From Thiohalocapsa halophila (GTDB taxonomy: Bacteria; Pseudomonadota; Gammaproteobacteria; Chromatiales; Chromatiaceae): DNA of 36,911 bases. The translations under genes were made by a program, and so were the position numbers. Shown piece after piece: positions 18,034 to 26,220 of this stretch (within the stretch, counting starts at the first letter, position 1; every line of letters begins with the position of its first letter). The stretch is from contig NZ_NRRV01000058.1 of assembly GCF_016583825.1 (NCBI RefSeq), forward strand, positions 1 to 36,911, read 5' to 3'. The notes beneath the pieces were generated by a model. That model did not search any database. It was not told the DNA's origin and saw only the letters and a list, made by a program, of their open reading frames with translations.

Positions 18034-18764
18034 GCCGCCCTCCGCGTACGCCGCAACCAATCCCGGCAGACCCAAGCTTAAGACAGCGCCGGGGTGCATT
18101 GACCCCTGGGTGTGCGCGGGTCCGAGCAAGACCCAAGTGCTGGAGGCTCGCGGTGCTGGATGCCACCCCGACGCTGCGGCCGGGGCGCGGGAATCGTGTC
18201 GAGGCGGAACGGACGCAGCTATGCCTGCGGCCGCGCTGCGTGTCGCGGGCGACGCCCGTGTGCTGCGCCCACGGGATGGCCCCCTCCCGACGCAGGACCG
18301 ATGGTCACCGCGTTAGCCCGTTAAGGTTACCGTCACCATGAGTGGGGTCGATGGACCGCGTGGGCGACGTCTTGGCCTTTTCCGTCCGGAGCAGTATGCC
18401 GCAGCAATATGAAGCTTCTCAAACACCTGAACATGAGAAAAAGCGGGAAGCCGCGCCTGTGGTGGATTCAGAGCAGGTTCCGTGCGATTTTCGGCCAGGA
18501 TGGCCAATCGATCGGCATCTCCCGAGGTGAGCCGTGGGATGCTGTTCTTCCGTGACGTTCGTGCCGAATGCACCCGCCTCACCCGGGCGGCGTTCTGGGC
18601 TCTCGGGGAGCAGGCAGCGCGGCCGGCCTGCACGCCAAGGCAGGCGCTACCCGGGTCCGCTTTGACTTCAGGCCGCGGCCCGGCGCCGCGGGGCGATCAT
18701 CGCCCACGCGCGCGACCACGACGTTTTCGAGCGGCTCCACGCGGTTCAATGAGGCACAACAACC
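18034..18764. other. 731-bp spacer between divergent ATPase and porin-like genes
   Basis: No gene is supported with confidence. The piece 18380-18555 is less GC-rich than its surroundings and holds an open frame of 48 codons from ATG 18409 to a TGA at 18553-18555 (begins MKLLKHLNMR), lysine/arginine-rich but without a ribosome-binding site. The spacer must also contain the promoters of both flanking genes; no clear -35/-10 pair was found. Confidence 0.3.
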
Positions 18765-19565
18765 ATGCAACGACAGTCACACCGGCTGCGACTGGCCGCC
18801 GCTGTACTTTCCGCCACCTGCGCCATTGGCGCCGGGGCTGCCGAAGAAGGCATCGACAGGGAAGACTGGCACTCCATGCTGCGGCTCTACCTCTGGCTGC
18901 CGGACGTGGGCGTCACCAGCAGCTTCGATTATCCGAGCGGCGGCACAGTGTCCCTGAGCCAGGGCCAGATCCTGAGCGCGCTCCAGTTCGCCTTCATGGG
19001 GTCGGGGCTGGTGCGCAAAGGCCGCTTTAGCGCCGTGACGGATCTCATCTACCTGAACCTCCAGGCGGACAAGACCGGCCGCGGCGTAACCTTGCCGGCG
19101 CAGCTGGGCGGCGGCTTCCGCACCAAGCTGGATGCCAAGCTCACGGGCTGGGTGTGGACGCTGGCCGGTGGCTACACCCTCTGGCACAACGCCCGAGCGA
19201 ATGTGGACGGCCTGATCGGCTTCCGGCTGCTGGACCTCACCTCCGAGAACGAGCTGACGCTGACGGGCCCGCGCGGGCGGGAGCTGCCACGGCGCTTCGA
19301 TACCTCCATCACCAACTGGGATGCCGTAGTCGGCGTGCGCGGGCGCGTCGACCTGGATGACCGCTGGTTCGTGCCCTACTACATCGATGTCGGCACCGGC
19401 GACTCGGACCTCACCTCCAGCGGCTACACGGGCGTCGGCTACGCCTTCGACTGGGGCGAGCTGACGCTCACCTACCGCTACCTCCACTACGAGATGCCGG
19501 ACCACATGGAGCTGGAGGACGCCACCTTCTGGGGGCCGGCCCTCGGCGCCAATGTCCGGTTCTAA
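18765..19565 (+). CDS. Outer-membrane beta-barrel protein
   Basis: This 266-aa protein has a Sec signal peptide (RLRLAAAVLSATCAIGAGA, likely cleaved near residue 25). It is then a series of alternating amphipathic strands with many aromatic and Gly residues (for example VWTLAGGYTLWHNARANVDGL), and it ends in a terminal Phe, the usual BAM recognition signal. It resembles the conserved outer-membrane proteins of about 250 aa found in many Gammaproteobacteria; no substrate can be inferred. The ATG at 18765 gives a proper signal peptide, but no strong ribosome-binding site is seen. It is not clearly linked to its neighbours. Confidence 0.8.
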   Translation: MQRQSHRLRLAAAVLSATCAIGAGAAEEGIDREDWHSMLRLYLWLPDVGVTSSFDYPSGGTVSLSQGQILSALQFAFMGSGLVRKGRFSAVTDLIYLNLQADKTGRGVTLPAQLGGGFRTKLDAKLTGWVWTLAGGYTLWHNARANVDGLIGFRLLDLTSENELTLTGPRGRELPRRFDTSITNWDAVVGVRGRVDLDDRWFVPYYIDVGTGDSDLTSSGYTGVGYAFDWGELTLTYRYLHYEMPDHMELEDATFWGPALGANVRF

Positions 19566-19856
19566 GACCGCAAATCGGCCCGACGGCGCACACCTGAGCG
19601 GGCGTGCGCGCTCCGCGCTCGTGACGCGTCGCATCGGCAAGACCGTATTGCCGAGCCAACTGCGGGAGACTGTCGGCGACAACGGCTTTCGCGCCATCGT
19701 GCTGGACGTCTAGGGCCTTTCGGACGCAAAGGCTTCGTCCCGCTCTTGCGTTGGAAGGCCGCCGCGGCTTTGGTGGGCCGCTGTTGGCGGACGCCACTGA
19801 GCCGGGCGGCCGCCAGGATGGGTCTCGCAACGCGGCGGCCTTGGCTCAAGGTCTCC

Positions 19857-20033
19857 TCAGTTCGAGGTCTCCGGGAGCCGGACTTCGCTCAGGATTTCGA
19901 CGAGGGTGAATGGGCAGGCGTCCGCCAAGTGCTCCGCATCCAGCTCATGCCAGCGGCGCTCGCGGATATGCGCCAGCCATGCCTGATAGTCGGAGGCGTA
20001 ATCGCTGTTCGTGCGCTCACTGCTCGGGACGCT
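19857..20033 (-). pseudogene. DUF29-family remnant with internal deletion
   Basis: On the minus strand the frame reads DYASDYQAWLAHIRERRWHE, which matches the DUF29 N-terminus (D-x2-AW...LR.GRW.ELD.EHLA). It jumps directly to ACPFTLVEILSEVRLPE, which matches the DUF29 C-terminus. The central about 90 residues of the family are missing, and no good start codon precedes it. It looks like a decayed gene left by an in-frame deletion. The spacer 19566-20201 holds nothing else that I can support. Confidence 0.5.
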
Positions 20034-20201
20034 GCTCTCATCAGAGCGATAGCCCCAGCCGCGTTCAGCAGTAAGGGACTCGACGGTCGATACAGGGTTG
20101 ATCCAGCGCAGCCAAACCGGCGGTTCCCGGCGCGGCCCAACGCAAGCCCTTGATCCCGGCCGCCGCGGGCCCGGGGCCGACATTGACTCGCTGATGGGCC
20201 C

Positions 20202-20245
20202 TGTCTATTTTACTTGACACTGAATCATGACAAGTGATGCGGACA
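20202..20245 (+). promoter_or_regulatory. Tandem PpsR/CrtJ-type sites and -35 box before crtE
   Basis: TGT-N12-ACA is exact at 20202-20219 and a near copy, TGA-N12-ACA, lies at 20228-20245; the sites are 8 bp apart. Pairs of such palindromes about 8 bp apart are what the aerobic/light repressor PpsR (CrtJ) binds cooperatively. A perfect -35 box TTGACA (20214-20219) overlaps the first site, so repressor binding would block polymerase; no good -10 is visible. The site precedes crtE, the first gene of the superoperon. Confidence 0.7.
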
Positions 20246-20295
20246 GGTGCCCGTGGGCCCGCCGCATCGGTCCCATCAGCGGAGAGACATGGCGG

Positions 20296-21168
20296 ATGGA
20301 CGTGTTGCAGCGCATCGAGCAGGCCCTGGAAGCGGCGCTCACCCTCGGTCTCGCCGAGAACGGCCCGCCCAAGCTCGGCCGTGCTGTGCGCCACGCGGTG
20401 CTCACGCCGGGCTCCCGCGCCCGTCCGCGCTTGGTGCTGGCGGTGGCGGACGCCTGCGGCGACGACGCGCCGGCCGTGGCCGATGCCGCCGCGGCCTCGC
20501 TGGAGCTGCTGCATTGCGCGTCCCTGGTGCACGACGACATGCCCGTCTTCGACGACGCCGACACCCGCCGCGGCGCGCCGACGGTGCATCGGCTGTTCGA
20601 GCAGCACGGCGAGCAGCTGGCGCTGCTGACGGGTGACGGGCTCATCGTGCTCGCGTTCGAGAACCTCGCCTGGCACAGCCGCATGCACCCGCAGCGGCTC
20701 GGACCCCTGACCCTGATCCTCGCCCGTGCCGTCGGTGTCGGCCACGGCATCGTCGCCGGTCAGGCCTGGGAGTGCGAGACCGACGTGGACCTGACCCAGT
20801 ATCACCGGGAGAAGACAGCCGCGCTCTTCTCCGCCGCCACCGAGGCCGGTGCCGCCGCCGCCGGCATGGACCCCGGCCCCTGGCGCACCTTGGGCGAGAA
20901 CCTGGGGCTGGCCTACCAGGTGGCGGACGACCTGCGCGACGTGGCCGGCGATGCCGCCGAGCTCGGCAAGCCCGTGGGGCAGGACGCCGCCCACGAGCGC
21001 CCGAGCGCCGTCGGCCAGCTCGGCGTCGACGGCGCCGTGGCGAGGCTCAAAGACCTGCTGACGGAGGCCGTCGATTCCATCCCCGACTGCCCCGGCCGCG
21101 ACAAGCTCGCCGCCATGGCGCAGGCGGAGATGGAGCGGCTGCTGCCGGTGGCGCTGAAGGGCGAGTAA
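20296..21168 (+). CDS. crtE: Geranylgeranyl diphosphate synthase
   Basis: CrtE builds C20 geranylgeranyl-PP for carotenoids and for the bacteriochlorophyll tail. The 290-aa protein has the polyprenyl synthase motifs: first Asp-rich motif in LVHDDMPVFDDADTRRG (near 79-95), GQAWECE, and the second Asp-rich motif in YQVADDLRDVAGD. The start at 20296 has GGAGAGA eight bases upstream; the ATG at 20227 lies inside the operator region and has no such site. It heads the photosynthesis superoperon. Its stop codon is inside the first unit of the heptamer array. Confidence 0.92.
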   Translation: MDVLQRIEQALEAALTLGLAENGPPKLGRAVRHAVLTPGSRARPRLVLAVADACGDDAPAVADAAAASLELLHCASLVHDDMPVFDDADTRRGAPTVHRLFEQHGEQLALLTGDGLIVLAFENLAWHSRMHPQRLGPLTLILARAVGVGHGIVAGQAWECETDVDLTQYHREKTAALFSAATEAGAAAAGMDPGPWRTLGENLGLAYQVADDLRDVAGDAAELGKPVGQDAAHERPSAVGQLGVDGAVARLKDLLTEAVDSIPDCPGRDKLAAMAQAEMERLLPVALKGE

Positions 21169-21240
21169 CGAGGGGCGAGTTTCGAGTTACGAGGTCCGCG
21201 GTGATCGTTTGCCTTGCTCCTTGATACTCGAAACTCGTTA
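21162..21240. repeat. Inverted heptanucleotide array between crtE and crtF
   Basis: Five 7-base units of the form CGAGNNN (21162-21196) start inside the end of crtE; the crtE stop TAA is part of unit one. A shorter complementary run, ACTCGAA-ACTCGTT-A (21226-21240), faces it. Together they can form a long hairpin with a loop of about 30 nt in the crtE-crtF transcript. The design matches the array at 8291-8442 but uses another heptamer. Confidence 0.7.
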
Positions 21241-21305
21241 CTGATCAAACAGGCAGCAAGCTGCGGCTTTTCACCGCGGCGCGCGCATAGGAGACGAAGA
21301 GCTCG

Positions 21306-22439
21306 ATGCAACTCCCTTTCCTTGACCGCTGGCGCGCCTGGCGCGATGCCAAGCTCGCCAGCCCGGCGTTTCAGCGCTGGGCGGCGGACTTCCCGCTCAC
21401 CCGCTTCGAGGCCGCCCGCCGCGCCCGCGGGCTGTTCGACATCACCGCCGGCTTCGTCTATTCGCAGATCCTCTTCGCCTATGTCGAGCTGGAGCTGTTC
21501 GACAAGCTCGCGGACAAGCCCCGCACCGCCGCCGACCTGGCGCCGGAGATGGGCATGGACGTGGCCGCCGCGGACCGGCTGCTGCGCGCCGGCGTCGCCA
21601 TCGATCTCTTGGAGCGCCGCGGCAAGGATGACACCGGCGCCGCGCGCTACGGCCTCGGCAAGCTCGGCATCGCCATGCCTGGCAACCCCGGCATCGCGGC
21701 CATGGTCCGCCACCACCGCATGCTCTACCACGACCTGGACGACCCGCTGGCGCTCTTTCGCGGCGAGCCCGAGGAGACGGAGCTCGGCCGCTACTGGTCC
21801 TATGCCGGCTCTGCCGACCCCGCCGCCGACGGCGACGAGCGGGTGGCGGAGTACAGCACGCTGATGTCCGCCTCCAGCGGCTTCGTCGCCGAGGACACCC
21901 TGGACGCCTATTCGCTCAAAGGTCATCAATGCCTAATGGATGTCGGCGGCGGCGAGGGCCGCTTCCTGATCCAGGCGGGGCGGCGCTGGCCGCACCTGCA
22001 ACTGATGCTGTTCGATCTGCCGGCCGTCGTCGCCCGCGCGGAGCAGAACCTCGCCGCAGCCGGCCTCGCCGAGCGCGCGAGCGTCATCGGCGGCGACATC
22101 AAGGCCGACGGCGTGCCCACGGGCGCGGATGTGATCTCGCTGGTGCGGGTGATCCTGGATCACAACGACGACGGCGCCATGACCATCCTGCGCGCCGTGC
22201 GCAAGGCCCTGCCGCCCGGCGGCACCCTGCTGGTGACCGAGCCCATGTCCGAGGCGCCTGGGGCGGAGTCCGTCGGCGACGCCTACTTCGGCCTGTATCT
22301 GCTGGCCATGGGCAGCGGTCGCACCCGCCCGCCGCGGGAGCACAAGGCCATGCTGCGCGAGGCCGGATTCGACGACATCCGCTTGGTGCGCACCCGCCGT
22401 CCGCTGCAGACGCGGCTCATGGTGGCCAAGGTCGCTTAG
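21306..22439 (+). CDS. crtF: Carotenoid 1-hydroxy O-methyltransferase CrtF
   Basis: CrtF methylates the tertiary hydroxyl group of acyclic carotenoids with SAM, for example in the spirilloxanthin pathway. The protein is 377 aa. An N-terminal dimerisation helix region with winged-helix fold (about 35-110, FVYSQILFAYVELELFDKL) precedes the SAM-binding domain with motif I MDVGGGEGRFL near 213-223 and the catalytic segment RVILDHNDDGA. The last part, PREHKAMLREAGFDDIRLVRT, is typical of the family. It is 137 bp after crtE, beyond the heptamer array, and in the same direction as bchC. Confidence 0.93.
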   Translation: MQLPFLDRWRAWRDAKLASPAFQRWAADFPLTRFEAARRARGLFDITAGFVYSQILFAYVELELFDKLADKPRTAADLAPEMGMDVAAADRLLRAGVAIDLLERRGKDDTGAARYGLGKLGIAMPGNPGIAAMVRHHRMLYHDLDDPLALFRGEPEETELGRYWSYAGSADPAADGDERVAEYSTLMSASSGFVAEDTLDAYSLKGHQCLMDVGGGEGRFLIQAGRRWPHLQLMLFDLPAVVARAEQNLAAAGLAERASVIGGDIKADGVPTGADVISLVRVILDHNDDGAMTILRAVRKALPPGGTLLVTEPMSEAPGAESVGDAYFGLYLLAMGSGRTRPPREHKAMLREAGFDDIRLVRTRRPLQTRLMVAKVA

Positions 22440-22464
22440 CTTATCCACTCTGCGGGCAGGGTAT

Positions 22465-22529
22465 TGCCAACCGTGGTTGACAGGTGTACTGTAAATTTAT
22501 ATTGACATCAGCGCGGGTCAAGCTAGACT
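22465..22529 (+). promoter_or_regulatory. bchC promoter with tandem PpsR/CrtJ-type sites
   Basis: TGT-N12-ACA is exact at 22490-22507, with a near copy TGC-N12-ACA at 22465-22482, 7 bp upstream. A consensus -35 TTGACA (22502-22507) overlaps the exact site, and TAGACT (22524-22529) serves as -10 with 16-bp spacing. The layout of repressor sites over the -35 box is as described for bchC in Rhodobacter, so repression under oxygen is expected. Confidence 0.75.
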
Positions 22530-22629
22530 GACACTACGTTGAACGGGCGTTGGCCTCCATCGGCTCGCTCAGGCTTCTAAACCGCTAACAGACTCACCGA
22601 CTCGACTGACCGTGACCACCAACCGCGAC

Positions 22630-23586
22630 ATGACCGCCGCCGAGCTGACCGCTCGGGCCGTGGTGCTCCAGGAGCCCCGGCAGCTGGCGCTGCGCGAGCT
22701 CGCGCTGACGCCGCCCACCGTCGCGGACTGTGTCGTGGACATCGCCTACAGCGGCATCAGCACCGGCACCGAGCGCCTGCTCTGGGACGGCCGCATGCCG
22801 CCCTTCCCGGGGATGGGCTATCCGCTGGTGCCGGGCTACGAGTCCGTCGGCGTCGTGGTGGATGCGGGCGCCGAGAGCGGCCGCCGCAGCGGTGAGCCGG
22901 TGTTCGTGCCGGGCGCGCGCTGCTACGGCGAGGTGCACGGCCTGTTCGGTGGCGCCGCCTCGCGCGTGGTGGTGCCCGGCGCGCGGCTGCTACCCGTCCC
23001 CGACGGCCTCGGCGAGCAGGGCGTCCTCCTGGCGCTGGCCGCCACGGCGCAGCATGCGGTTGCGGGCTCCGCACGCATGCCGGAGCTGATCGTCGGCCAT
23101 GGCGTCCTCGGACGGCTCTTGGCGCGGGTGGTCGTGGCCAACGGCGGCGAGCCGCCGCTGGTCTGGGAAACCAATCCCACGCGCGCCGACGGCGCCATGG
23201 GCTACAGCGTTATCGACCCGGCTCGGGATCAGCGCCGGGACTACAACACCATCGTCGACGTGAGCGGCGACGCCACGCTGCTGGACAGCCTCATCGGGCG
23301 GCTCGCCCGTGGCGGCGAGATCGTCCTCGCCGGCTTCTACGAGGCGCCCATCAGCTTCGACTTCCCGCCGGCCTTCATGCGCGAGCTGCACCTGCGCGTG
23401 GCGGCGGAGTTTAAAGAGCCGGACCTGGTTGCCGTGCTTGATGCCCTCGCCACCGGACGCCTGTCCTGCGACGGCCTCATCACCCATCGCAGCCCCGCCG
23501 CCGACGCCGCCATGGCGTACGAGACGGCCTTTAATGATCCGGCCTGCCTAAAAATGATTCTCGATTGGAGGGGAGCGAATGGGTAA
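22630..23586 (+). CDS. bchC: 3-hydroxyethyl bacteriochlorophyllide a dehydrogenase
   Basis: BchC oxidises the 3-hydroxyethyl group of bacteriochlorophyllide to 3-acetyl with NAD+. The family motifs are clear: AYSGISTGTERLLW, MPPFPGMGYPLVPGYESVG and the Rossmann segment IVGHGVLGRLLARV. Length is about 318 aa. ATG 22630 is chosen; a GTG at 22612 adds six residues and cannot be excluded. The stop overlaps the start of bchX by 8 bp. It has its own promoter region with PpsR-type sites. Confidence 0.93.
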   Translation: MTAAELTARAVVLQEPRQLALRELALTPPTVADCVVDIAYSGISTGTERLLWDGRMPPFPGMGYPLVPGYESVGVVVDAGAESGRRSGEPVFVPGARCYGEVHGLFGGAASRVVVPGARLLPVPDGLGEQGVLLALAATAQHAVAGSARMPELIVGHGVLGRLLARVVVANGGEPPLVWETNPTRADGAMGYSVIDPARDQRRDYNTIVDVSGDATLLDSLIGRLARGGEIVLAGFYEAPISFDFPPAFMRELHLRVAAEFKEPDLVAVLDALATGRLSCDGLITHRSPAADAAMAYETAFNDPACLKMILDWRGANG

Positions 23587-24565
23587 CTCTGGGGCGAGTG
23601 CCGCTGCCGCCGTGAATGTGAGTCTGCCGGAATCGGCAGCCTCCACCGCGCCGAACGCTGCGAAGACGCAAATCATCGCGATCTACGGCAAAGGCGGGAT
23701 CGGCAAGAGCTTCACGCTCGCGAACCTGAGCTACATGATGGCGCAGCAGGGCAAGAAGGTCTTGCTGATCGGCTGCGACCCCAAGTCCGACACCACGACG
23801 CTGCTGTTCGGCGGTCGTGCCTGCCCCACCATCATCGACACCAGCGCCAAGAAGAAGGCCGCCGGTGACGCCGTGACCATCGGCGATGTGTGCTTCAAGC
23901 GCGACGGCGTCTTCGCCATGGAGCTAGGCGGGCCCGAGGTGGGCCGCGGCTGCGGTGGGCGCGGGATCATCCACGGCTTCGAGCTGCTGGAGAATCTGGG
24001 CTTTCACGAGTGGGACTTCGACTATGTCCTGCTGGACTTCCTGGGCGACGTGGTCTGCGGCGGCTTCGGCCTGCCCATCGCCCGCGACATGTGCCAGAAG
24101 GTCATCGTCGTCGGCTCCAACGATCTCCAATCCCTGTACGTCGCCAACAACGTCTGCTCCGCGGTGGAGTACTTCCGCGGCCTCGGCGGCAATGTCGGCG
24201 TCGCCGGCATCGTCATCAACAAAGACGACGGCACCGGCGAGGCCCGCGCCTGGGCCGAGCAGGCCGGCGTGCCCGTGCTGGCTTCCATCCCGGCGCACGA
24301 GGACATCCGCCGCAAAAGCGCGGCCTACCAGATCATCGGTATGCCCGATGGCGAGTGGGCACCGCTGTTCGAGGAGCTCGGCACCAATGTCGCCGACGCG
24401 CCGCCGATGCGCCCGAAGCCTCTGTCCCAGGACGGGCTGCTGAACCTGTTCGCCGGTGACGCCGTCGGCCGCGACGTGGTGCTGGAGCCGGCGACGGTGG
24501 CGGACATGTGCGGCAAGTCGAGCCTCGACAAGCCCTCCCTCGAAGTCATCTACGACGACGTCTGA
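23579..24565 (+). CDS. bchX: Chlorophyllide a reductase iron protein, subunit X
   Basis: BchX is the NifH-like ATP-driven electron donor of the chlorophyllide a reductase. The P-loop IYGKGGIGKSFT lies near residues 37-48, the switch region CDPKSDTT near 67-74, and the two cluster Cys are in GRGCGGRGI and DVVCGG. Length is 328 aa with a 35-residue Ala-rich N-terminal extension before the P-loop, as usual for BchX. It overlaps bchC by 8 bp and is followed by bchY after 14 bp. NifH and BchX share ancestry, so this window carries both a nitrogenase pathway and its photosynthetic relative. Confidence 0.96.
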   Translation: MGNSGASAAAAVNVSLPESAASTAPNAAKTQIIAIYGKGGIGKSFTLANLSYMMAQQGKKVLLIGCDPKSDTTTLLFGGRACPTIIDTSAKKKAAGDAVTIGDVCFKRDGVFAMELGGPEVGRGCGGRGIIHGFELLENLGFHEWDFDYVLLDFLGDVVCGGFGLPIARDMCQKVIVVGSNDLQSLYVANNVCSAVEYFRGLGGNVGVAGIVINKDDGTGEARAWAEQAGVPVLASIPAHEDIRRKSAAYQIIGMPDGEWAPLFEELGTNVADAPPMRPKPLSQDGLLNLFAGDAVGRDVVLEPATVADMCGKSSLDKPSLEVIYDDV

Positions 24566-24579
24566 GCGGGCGCAGACAG

Positions 24580-26220
24580 ATGCAGGCCAAAGTCCTCTAT
24601 ATGTCCGCCGGCGACGAGTCCATGGGCGACGCAAACCGTCCCACCGACGAAGTCGTCTACGACGATGCGGGCCGCACGCCGCTCGGCAACGAGGCCGCGC
24701 GCGACGCTGCAGAGCCCGGCGCAGCCCCGACAGAGGGCCCAGCGGGGGACACGACACAGGAGCCGACCGGGGACGCGCCCCAGGTCGCAGGTGACGGCGC
24801 CGGCTGTCATGCCGGTGCCGACGAGTTACGCCGGGCCGCAGAGGCCGCGGGTCAGAGCGAGCTGCTGCAACGTCTTGCCACCGACTATCCCACCGGACCC
24901 CATGATCAGCCCCAGAGCATGTGTCCGGCCTTCGGTTCGCTCCGAGTCGGTCTGCGCATGCGTCGCACCGCCACCGTGCTCTGCGGCTCGGCGTGTTGCG
25001 TCTACGGGCTCACCTTCACGAGCCACTTCTACGGTGCCAAGCGCTCGGTGGGCTACGTGCCCTTCGACTCCGAAACGCTGGTGACCGGCAAACTGTTCGA
25101 AGACGTGCGCGCGGCCGTGCAGCAGCTCGCCGACCCGGCCAAGTACGACGCCGTCGTGGTGACCAATCTCTGCGTGCCCACCGCCTCCGGCGTGCCGCTG
25201 CGCCTCCTGCCCAAGGCCATCGACGGCGTGCGCATCATCGGCATCGACGTGCCTGGCTTCGGCGTGCCGACGCATGCGGAAGCGAAAGACGTGCTCGCCG
25301 GCGCCATGCTCAAGTATGCCCGCGGCGAGGCGGAGCAGGGCCCGGTCCAGGCGCCCCGCGAAGGGCGCAGCGAAAAGCCCACCGTGACGCTGCTCGGTGA
25401 AATGTTCCCGGCCGATCCGGTCGGTGTCGGTATGCTGCTCGAGCCCCTGGGGCTCGCCGCCGGCCCGGTCGTGCCGACCCGGGAATGGCGCGAGCTGTAC
25501 GCGGCGCTCGACTGCGCTGCGGTCGCCGCCATTCATCCCTATTACACGGCGTCCATACGCGAGCTTCAGGAAGCCGGGCGCCGCGTCGTCGGCTCCGCCC
25601 CCGTCGGCCATGACGGCACCGCCGCCTGGCTCGATGCCATCGCCGACGCCTGCAACGTGCCCGCAGACAAGCTGGCCGCCGCCAAGAACGCCTTCCTGCC
25701 CATCATCCGCAAGGCGCTCGCCGAGGCGCCGGTGGACGGCACCATCACCGTCTCCGGCTACGAGGGCTCCGAGCTTTTGGTGGCCCGGCTGCTGATGGAG
25801 TCCGGCGCCCGCGTGCCCTATGTCGGCACCGCCGCACCCAAGACACAGTGGTCCAAGCCTGATCTGGAGTGGCTCGAGGCCCGGGGCACTACGGTGCAGT
25901 TCCGCGCGGCGCTGGAGCAGGACAAGGCTGCCGTGGACGCGGTCAAGCCGGATCTGGCCATTGGCACCACGCCGGTGGTGCAGCATGCCAAGCAGCAGTC
26001 CATCCCGGCGCTGTATTTCACCAACCTGATCTCCGCGCGGCCGCTCATGGGCGCCGCCGGTGCCGGCTCTCTGGCGCAGGTGGTGAACGCCGCGCTGGCC
26101 AGCCGTGCGCGCTTTGATCGCATGAACGCCTTCTTCGCCGGTGTCGGCGACGGCGACACCGCCGGTATTTGGGACCGTATGCCCGCGCATGCCGACAAGT
26201 CGGCCGGGGGGCATTCCTGA
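24580..26220 (+). CDS. bchY: Chlorophyllide a reductase, subunit Y
   Basis: BchY is the NifD/BchN-like subunit that, with BchZ, binds the [4Fe-4S] cluster and the substrate, reducing ring B of chlorophyllide a. The protein is 546 aa. The conserved body starts at about residue 85 (PTGPHDQPQSMCPAFGSLR), with GSACCVYGLTFTSHFYGA, TNLCVPTASGVPL and DVPGFGVPTHAEAKDVL; Cys residues for the NB cluster are in MCPAF, SACCVY and NLCV. The first about 75 residues form an acidic Gly/Ala/Asp linker, longer than I expect for the family. The start at 24580 is 14 bp after bchX. The stop overlaps the bchZ start. Confidence 0.95.
   Translation: MQAKVLYMSAGDESMGDANRPTDEVVYDDAGRTPLGNEAARDAAEPGAAPTEGPAGDTTQEPTGDAPQVAGDGAGCHAGADELRRAAEAAGQSELLQRLATDYPTGPHDQPQSMCPAFGSLRVGLRMRRTATVLCGSACCVYGLTFTSHFYGAKRSVGYVPFDSETLVTGKLFEDVRAAVQQLADPAKYDAVVVTNLCVPTASGVPLRLLPKAIDGVRIIGIDVPGFGVPTHAEAKDVLAGAMLKYARGEAEQGPVQAPREGRSEKPTVTLLGEMFPADPVGVGMLLEPLGLAAGPVVPTREWRELYAALDCAAVAAIHPYYTASIRELQEAGRRVVGSAPVGHDGTAAWLDAIADACNVPADKLAAAKNAFLPIIRKALAEAPVDGTITVSGYEGSELLVARLLMESGARVPYVGTAAPKTQWSKPDLEWLEARGTTVQFRAALEQDKAAVDAVKPDLAIGTTPVVQHAKQQSIPALYFTNLISARPLMGAAGAGSLAQVVNAALASRARFDRMNAFFAGVGDGDTAGIWDRMPAHADKSAGGHS

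Noticed and set aside
19566..19710. Short plus-strand frame ending FRAIVLDV before a TAG
   Set aside because: No start codon with a ribosome-binding site and no recognisable family; could be a remnant but cannot be supported.
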